64,000 nucleotides of DNA from Flammeovirgaceae bacterium UBA2338 (GTDB taxonomy: Bacteria > Bacteroidota > Bacteroidia > Cytophagales > Cyclobacteriaceae), in NCBI GenBank assembly GCA_002344795.1, contig DDUM01000001.1, positions 61,282-125,281 of the forward strand. The letters are read 5' to 3'. Shown in pieces: positions 60,805 to 64,000 of the stretch. Made by a program: the position numbers and the translations under genes. The notes under the pieces were generated by a model. It was not told the origin of the DNA, searched no databases, and saw nothing but the letters and a program-made list of their open reading frames with translations. Numbering within the stretch: the stretch's first letter is position 1; each line of letters begins with the position of its first letter.

Positions 60805-62640
60805 TTAAAATTTATAGGAAACCCCCATTTTAAACCACCTGCCGGGCAAGGTCACCAGGTTTGTCTCCTTATAAAGGGTGTCGAAAATGTTGGTAACATC
60901 GATAAAAAAGCCCGTTTTACCTGTGTTTGCACTAATTCTGGAATCTACTACCGAATAATCATCCATCGTTACCCTGTCTGCATATCTAAAATAGATGGAT
61001 TGTTGTAGCCATTTTGTGTAATTAAGGCTTAATCCAGCCGAAAATTGATGTTTTAGGTTCTCCAAAGCATATCTCGAAAAAAGGGCATCTCCACTGGAAA
61101 CATTCACCTTACCGATATAGGTGTAGTTGATGTCTAGTTTTTCAAAAAAACCTTTTGTGCCTGAAAAAGCAGAAGGTAAAAAAGAGATATTCGTTTCAAT
61201 ACCATCCATATTGACCTGAGAGATATTTCCGGCTTGCCATGGCTCAGTATCCTTGTTGCGTGTCCAATCAATGGTATTTTTTCCCTGGCGAGCGAAATAA
61301 CTCACATGGCCAATAATACCACGGGAACCGATCAGTTTTAAGCCCAGCTCATAGGAAATTGCCTTTTCCGGTTCCAAATCAGTATTTCCTAAGTTAACTG
61401 GATCTGAATAGTACAAATCGGTGAATGATGGCACTCTGTAAGTGTAGCCCCAATTGCCAAAAAGTTTCAATGACTGGCTTAAAGTATAACCCAGGTCAAT
61501 TCCCGGAAATGCATTCAGTCCGAAATCTGAATAATAATTCAGCTGAACGCCCGGGGTGGCGTCCAATCGATCATTCAAAAAAGTAAATCGATGTTCTGCA
61601 AATAAAGTAGCGACCGTGCGCTCTCGCTCTCCCAGGTTGTTACTTTCAAGGTCGATCTGATTCACATCCACACCTAATCCAGTACTCCCCAGTTTGCCTT
61701 CATGTGTGGCATTCACTTCCGCGCCTATTGTTTGTCCTGTATGAATGTTTTCGTAATAAGCGGGATTGGATCGAATAAAAATATAGTCATCCTTGTTTCG
61801 CCTCCAGTATAGTCTTGGTCTTACTGACCACACCCCATCACTTTGAGGGTCGTAGGATAAAGAGATGAGACTCGTTTGAACCTCTTCATATTGATCTCTG
61901 AAATTTTCACCAGCATAAAATCCATTGGCTCCAAACTTTCTATCAGTAAGCCCACCCATAAAAGAGAGAGCCCCCTTCCCTGCTTTTATCTTTGACTGAT
62001 AGAAATAATTATTGATGCTGTAGTCAGTATTGTATTTATATCCGCCCGACTGATCGCGGCTGACACTTGCGTAGTGACTTATCTTTTCACCATTATAAGC
62101 ACCGCCTATCTTACCTCCCCACAATTCATAATCTCCACCGGTAAGTTGAAGGGATAGTCCATTTTTATCTGGTGTTTTAGTAATAAAATTAATTGCTCCT
62201 GCAAAGGCATTTTGCCCATAGATACGCGCTGCAGGCCCTTTAATAATTTCGATCCTTTCAACATTGTTGATGTCGATCGGCAAATTCATAGTATGATGTC
62301 CCGATTGTGGATCACTCATCTTGATCCCGTTTACTAAAATCAAAACCTGATCAAATGTGCTTCCACGTATTCCCGGATCGGCCTGAATACCATTGGCTCC
62401 ACGCTGGCGGATATCCATGCCCGCATGGTAGCGCAACACATCGGTAATACTTAAAGCAGGAGCATTCGATATATCTTTCGGAAGTATTACGATAACGTTG
62501 ACAGACTGTTCATTAAAACCAGTTTGTATCCTGTTGGAATGAATAACTATTTCCTCTAGTCGGATGGTATCGTTTTGCGCATGGGCCAGAAAAGCACTTA
62601 ATGCAAAAGTTATAACAACAAGATGTTTCAATTTATCCAA
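60805..62640 (-). CDS. TonB-dependent outer-membrane receptor
   Basis: A 611-residue outer-membrane receptor of the BtuB/vitamin-siderophore type. The signal peptide (HLVVITFALSAFLAHAQ) is followed by a TonB-box-like start, a plug domain (residues ~40-150: ILVNGIKMSDPQSGHH, RIEIIKGPAARIYGQNAFAG), then a beta-barrel that ends in Phe (MGVSYKF). It lacks the carboxypeptidase-like N-terminal domain and the SusD partner of glycan systems. It starts 35 bases after a CoA-transferase stop and is probably co-transcribed with it. No B12 riboswitch can be seen in that short gap, so the ligand is open. Confidence 0.88.
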   Translation of the reverse strand: MDKLKHLVVITFALSAFLAHAQNDTIRLEEIVIHSNRIQTGFNEQSVNVIVILPKDISNAPALSITDVLRYHAGMDIRQRGANGIQADPGIRGSTFDQVLILVNGIKMSDPQSGHHTMNLPIDINNVERIEIIKGPAARIYGQNAFAGAINFITKTPDKNGLSLQLTGGDYELWGGKIGGAYNGEKISHYASVSRDQSGGYKYNTDYSINNYFYQSKIKAGKGALSFMGGLTDRKFGANGFYAGENFRDQYEEVQTSLISLSYDPQSDGVWSVRPRLYWRRNKDDYIFIRSNPAYYENIHTGQTIGAEVNATHEGKLGSTGLGVDVNQIDLESNNLGERERTVATLFAEHRFTFLNDRLDATPGVQLNYYSDFGLNAFPGIDLGYTLSQSLKLFGNWGYTYRVPSFTDLYYSDPVNLGNTDLEPEKAISYELGLKLIGSRGIIGHVSYFARQGKNTIDWTRNKDTEPWQAGNISQVNMDGIETNISFLPSAFSGTKGFFEKLDINYTYIGKVNVSSGDALFSRYALENLKHQFSAGLSLNYTKWLQQSIYFRYADRVTMDDYSVVDSRISANTGKTGFFIDVTNIFDTLYKETNLVTLPGRWFKMGVSYKF

Positions 62641-62675
62641 TTTAAAACCGCAAGTATAAGGGCTTTTTTAGAAAT

Positions 62676-63869
62676 TTAATTGATGACTTTGTTTTTACGA
62701 AGTATTGCTATCTGCTCGGGCGAGAGTGTTAAGGTATTTCGTAAAATTTCTTCAGAATGTTGACCAAATAGTGGAGGTGCTGATATATTGGAAACATCGG
62801 GAAGTTTTCCATTGCTATTGCTAATCACATTTCGGACACCTTTCAAATGGGCACCGTGAATTAAAATCTCTTTGGCTTCATCCATCTCGAACACCTCCTT
62901 CAGATTTTGAATAATGCCAGCAGGGATTTTCAATTTTTGACACCCATTCATGAAATCCTGTGTGCTGATATGTGAAACTCCACTTTGTAATTCCAAATTT
63001 AAAGCCTCGCGGTTTTTCACACGCAGCGAATTGGTTGCATACTTTGAATTTGATGCTAGTTCAGTTAACCCCAACACCTGGCATAAATCACGAAATTGAC
63101 GATCACTTCCGATTGCCACCAAAATTATTTTTTGATCCTTTGTTATGTAGGTATCTCCATAGGGTGCAATGTTGGGATGAGCCGACCCCTGTCGCACAGG
63201 CAATTGATGCGTTACCAACCAATTGGTCGCCTGATTGGAGAGCGAAGTAATCGCAGCCTGAATGAGCGACACCTCCACCAAACCACCCTCACCTGTTCTC
63301 TCTTTTTTTAACAAAGCAAGTAATAACCCTTCCTTTAAGTGATGGCCTGCCAATACATCAATCAGTGCTACTGGCATTTTTAACGGCACTCCACCCGGTT
63401 CTCCATTCAAATCCATAAAACCGGATTCCGCCTGAATGACTGCATCGTATCCTACACGTTCGTTATCGGGTCCATATCCCGTAATCTGGCCATATATTAA
63501 TGATGCATTTTGTTTGGCAAGCGTAGCATAATCTACACCTAATTTTTCCGCATCACCGGGCTTGTAGCTGGCAATGATTATATCTGCTTTTGTCGCCAAT
63601 TGATAGACAATGTCCTTTCCCTCCTCTTTCGACAGATCTATGGCCAGGCTCTTTTTTCCCCAATTCACGGAAGTAAAATAAGCAGTTACAGTATTGTCTC
63701 CTTCATGCTTTCCCCTCCAGGTTCGGGTAACATCGCCTCCCGTTTTAAGATTCTCGACTTTTATCACTTCAGCGCCCAATTCCGTAAAAAATTGTCCGAC
63801 ACTTGGGCCAGCGAGCACAGAAGCAAGCTCCACGACCTTTAGTCCTGTGAACATTTCATTATTTTGCAT
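62676..63869 (-). CDS. CaiB/BaiF family (class III) CoA-transferase
   Basis: A 397-residue enzyme that moves coenzyme A between carboxylic acids. Family features are FTGLKVVELASVLAGPSVGQFF, ELGAEVIKVENL, SVNWGKKSLAIDL, IIASYKPGDAEKLGVDYATL and the Asp-containing PVALIDVLAGHH (the likely catalytic aspartate). The substrate acid cannot be told. It is divergent from the lipoprotein gene at 63905 across 35 bases and leads the TonB-receptor gene on the minus strand. Confidence 0.88.
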   Translation of the reverse strand: MQNNEMFTGLKVVELASVLAGPSVGQFFTELGAEVIKVENLKTGGDVTRTWRGKHEGDNTVTAYFTSVNWGKKSLAIDLSKEEGKDIVYQLATKADIIIASYKPGDAEKLGVDYATLAKQNASLIYGQITGYGPDNERVGYDAVIQAESGFMDLNGEPGGVPLKMPVALIDVLAGHHLKEGLLLALLKKERTGEGGLVEVSLIQAAITSLSNQATNWLVTHQLPVRQGSAHPNIAPYGDTYITKDQKIILVAIGSDRQFRDLCQVLGLTELASNSKYATNSLRVKNREALNLELQSGVSHISTQDFMNGCQKLKIPAGIIQNLKEVFEMDEAKEILIHGAHLKGVRNVISNSNGKLPDVSNISAPPLFGQHSEEILRNTLTLSPEQIAILRKNKVIN

Positions 63870-63904
63870 CGTTGTTAAATTGACAATTCTAATCCCACGA
63901 AAAT

Positions 63905-64000
63905 ATGAGGTTAATTCTAGTTCTTCTGTCTGTCACCGTCCTTTTTTCTTGCAGCACTCAACATGACTTAAAGCAAGGTTCCTGGAGAGATCGGAAGAGC
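63905..64000 (+). CDS. Lipoprotein, N-terminal fragment
   Basis: The open frame starts at ATG 63905 with MRLILVLLSVTVLFSCSTQH, a lipoprotein signal with cysteine 16 as the lipid site. It reads through KQGSW and runs off the end of the window. The last 13 bases look like adapter, so genuine coding sequence probably ends at 63987 (28 codons). No function can be given. Confidence 0.65.
   Translation, partial: MRLILVLLSVTVLFSCSTQHDLKQGSWRDRKS
63988..64000 (+). other. Likely Illumina adapter sequence at the contig end
   Basis: The window ends with AGATCGGAAGAGC, the first 13 bases of the standard Illumina TruSeq adapter. An exact 13-base match at the very end by chance is very unlikely. These bases probably are not genomic. 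Confidence 0.85.

Noticed and set aside
62641..62675. Cobalamin riboswitch upstream of the BtuB-like receptor
   Set aside because: The gap to the CoA-transferase stop is only 35 bases, too short for this RNA, and it carries no B12-box sequence.
1..64000. CRISPR arrays, tRNA or rRNA genes, integrases, transposases and prophage genes
   Set aside because: I looked through the gaps and gene products and saw none that could be supported.

Overview
The window is about 64 kb of a gene-dense, low-to-mid GC genome that looks like Bacteroidota, most probably a Cytophagales-type (Cytophagia) environmental bacterium. The evidence is a secreted protein with a gliding-motility/type IX secretion C-terminal domain (1746-3641), a PorX regulator with fused receiver and PglZ domains (17620-19179), a fused LpxC-FabZ (21706-23103), promoters with TANNTTTG -7 boxes, and a division/cell-wall cluster in the Bacteroidota order. 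I see no rRNA, tRNA, prophage, CRISPR array or insertion sequence. The last 13 bases match the start of the common Illumina adapter, so the right edge is probably a contig end with untrimmed adapter.

Layout. 1-5.3 kb: the 3' end of hisS, hutH, a T9SS cargo protein, YbaB, a family 2 glycosyltransferase and PspC. 5.4-13.1 kb: an OmpA/TPR lipoprotein with its own promoter and terminator, the E1-beta subunit of a 2-oxoacid dehydrogenase, a flavin reductase-like protein with fumarylacetoacetase, an rRNA m5C methyltransferase and an MFS-like transporter. 13.2-19.2 kb: valS facing an overlapping porX-tsaE-ald operon. 19.2-25.1 kb: an HD hydrolase, lpxD, lpxC/fabZ, lpxA, a lone ABC ATPase and a small lipoprotein. 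25.1-33.1 kb: a repeat-like island, mutS2, a DUF4296 lipoprotein, a short Bat-like operon (DUF58, membrane protein, BatA) and a coupled GH3-LysE pair. 33.1-43.1 kb: housekeeping genes (YggS, DUF423, DUF1573, two Nudix proteins, coaD, pyrE, TIGR02757, LysM protein, NfeD protease, kdsB). 43.1-44.7 kb: a doubly inactivated MntA/HepT toxin-antitoxin pair and an alpha/beta hydrolase. 45.0-60.5 kb: the complete dcw cluster on the minus strand (mraZ-rsmH-ftsL-ftsI-murE-mraY-murD-ftsW-murG-murC-ftsQ-ftsA-ftsZ). 60.8-64 kb: a TonB-dependent receptor, a class III CoA-transferase and the start of a lipoprotein.

How the genes fit together. The lpx genes, fabZ and kdsB supply lipid A and KDO for the outer membrane. 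The dcw genes supply meso-DAP peptidoglycan precursors and the divisome. The sequence upstream of mraZ carries four 10-bp repeats overlapping a Bacteroidota promoter, which looks like a MraZ autorepression operator. Genes are tightly packed: many start/stop overlaps of 1-4 nt occur within operons, and three convergent pairs have interlocked stop codons.

No clearly new multi-gene defence or biosynthetic system stands out. The best leads are the GH3-LysE pair (possible making and export of acyl-amino-acid conjugates), the MNT-HEPN remnant with a stop exactly at the regulatory tyrosine, the MraZ operator, the porX-tsaE-ald coupling, and three intergenic inverted-repeat islands.
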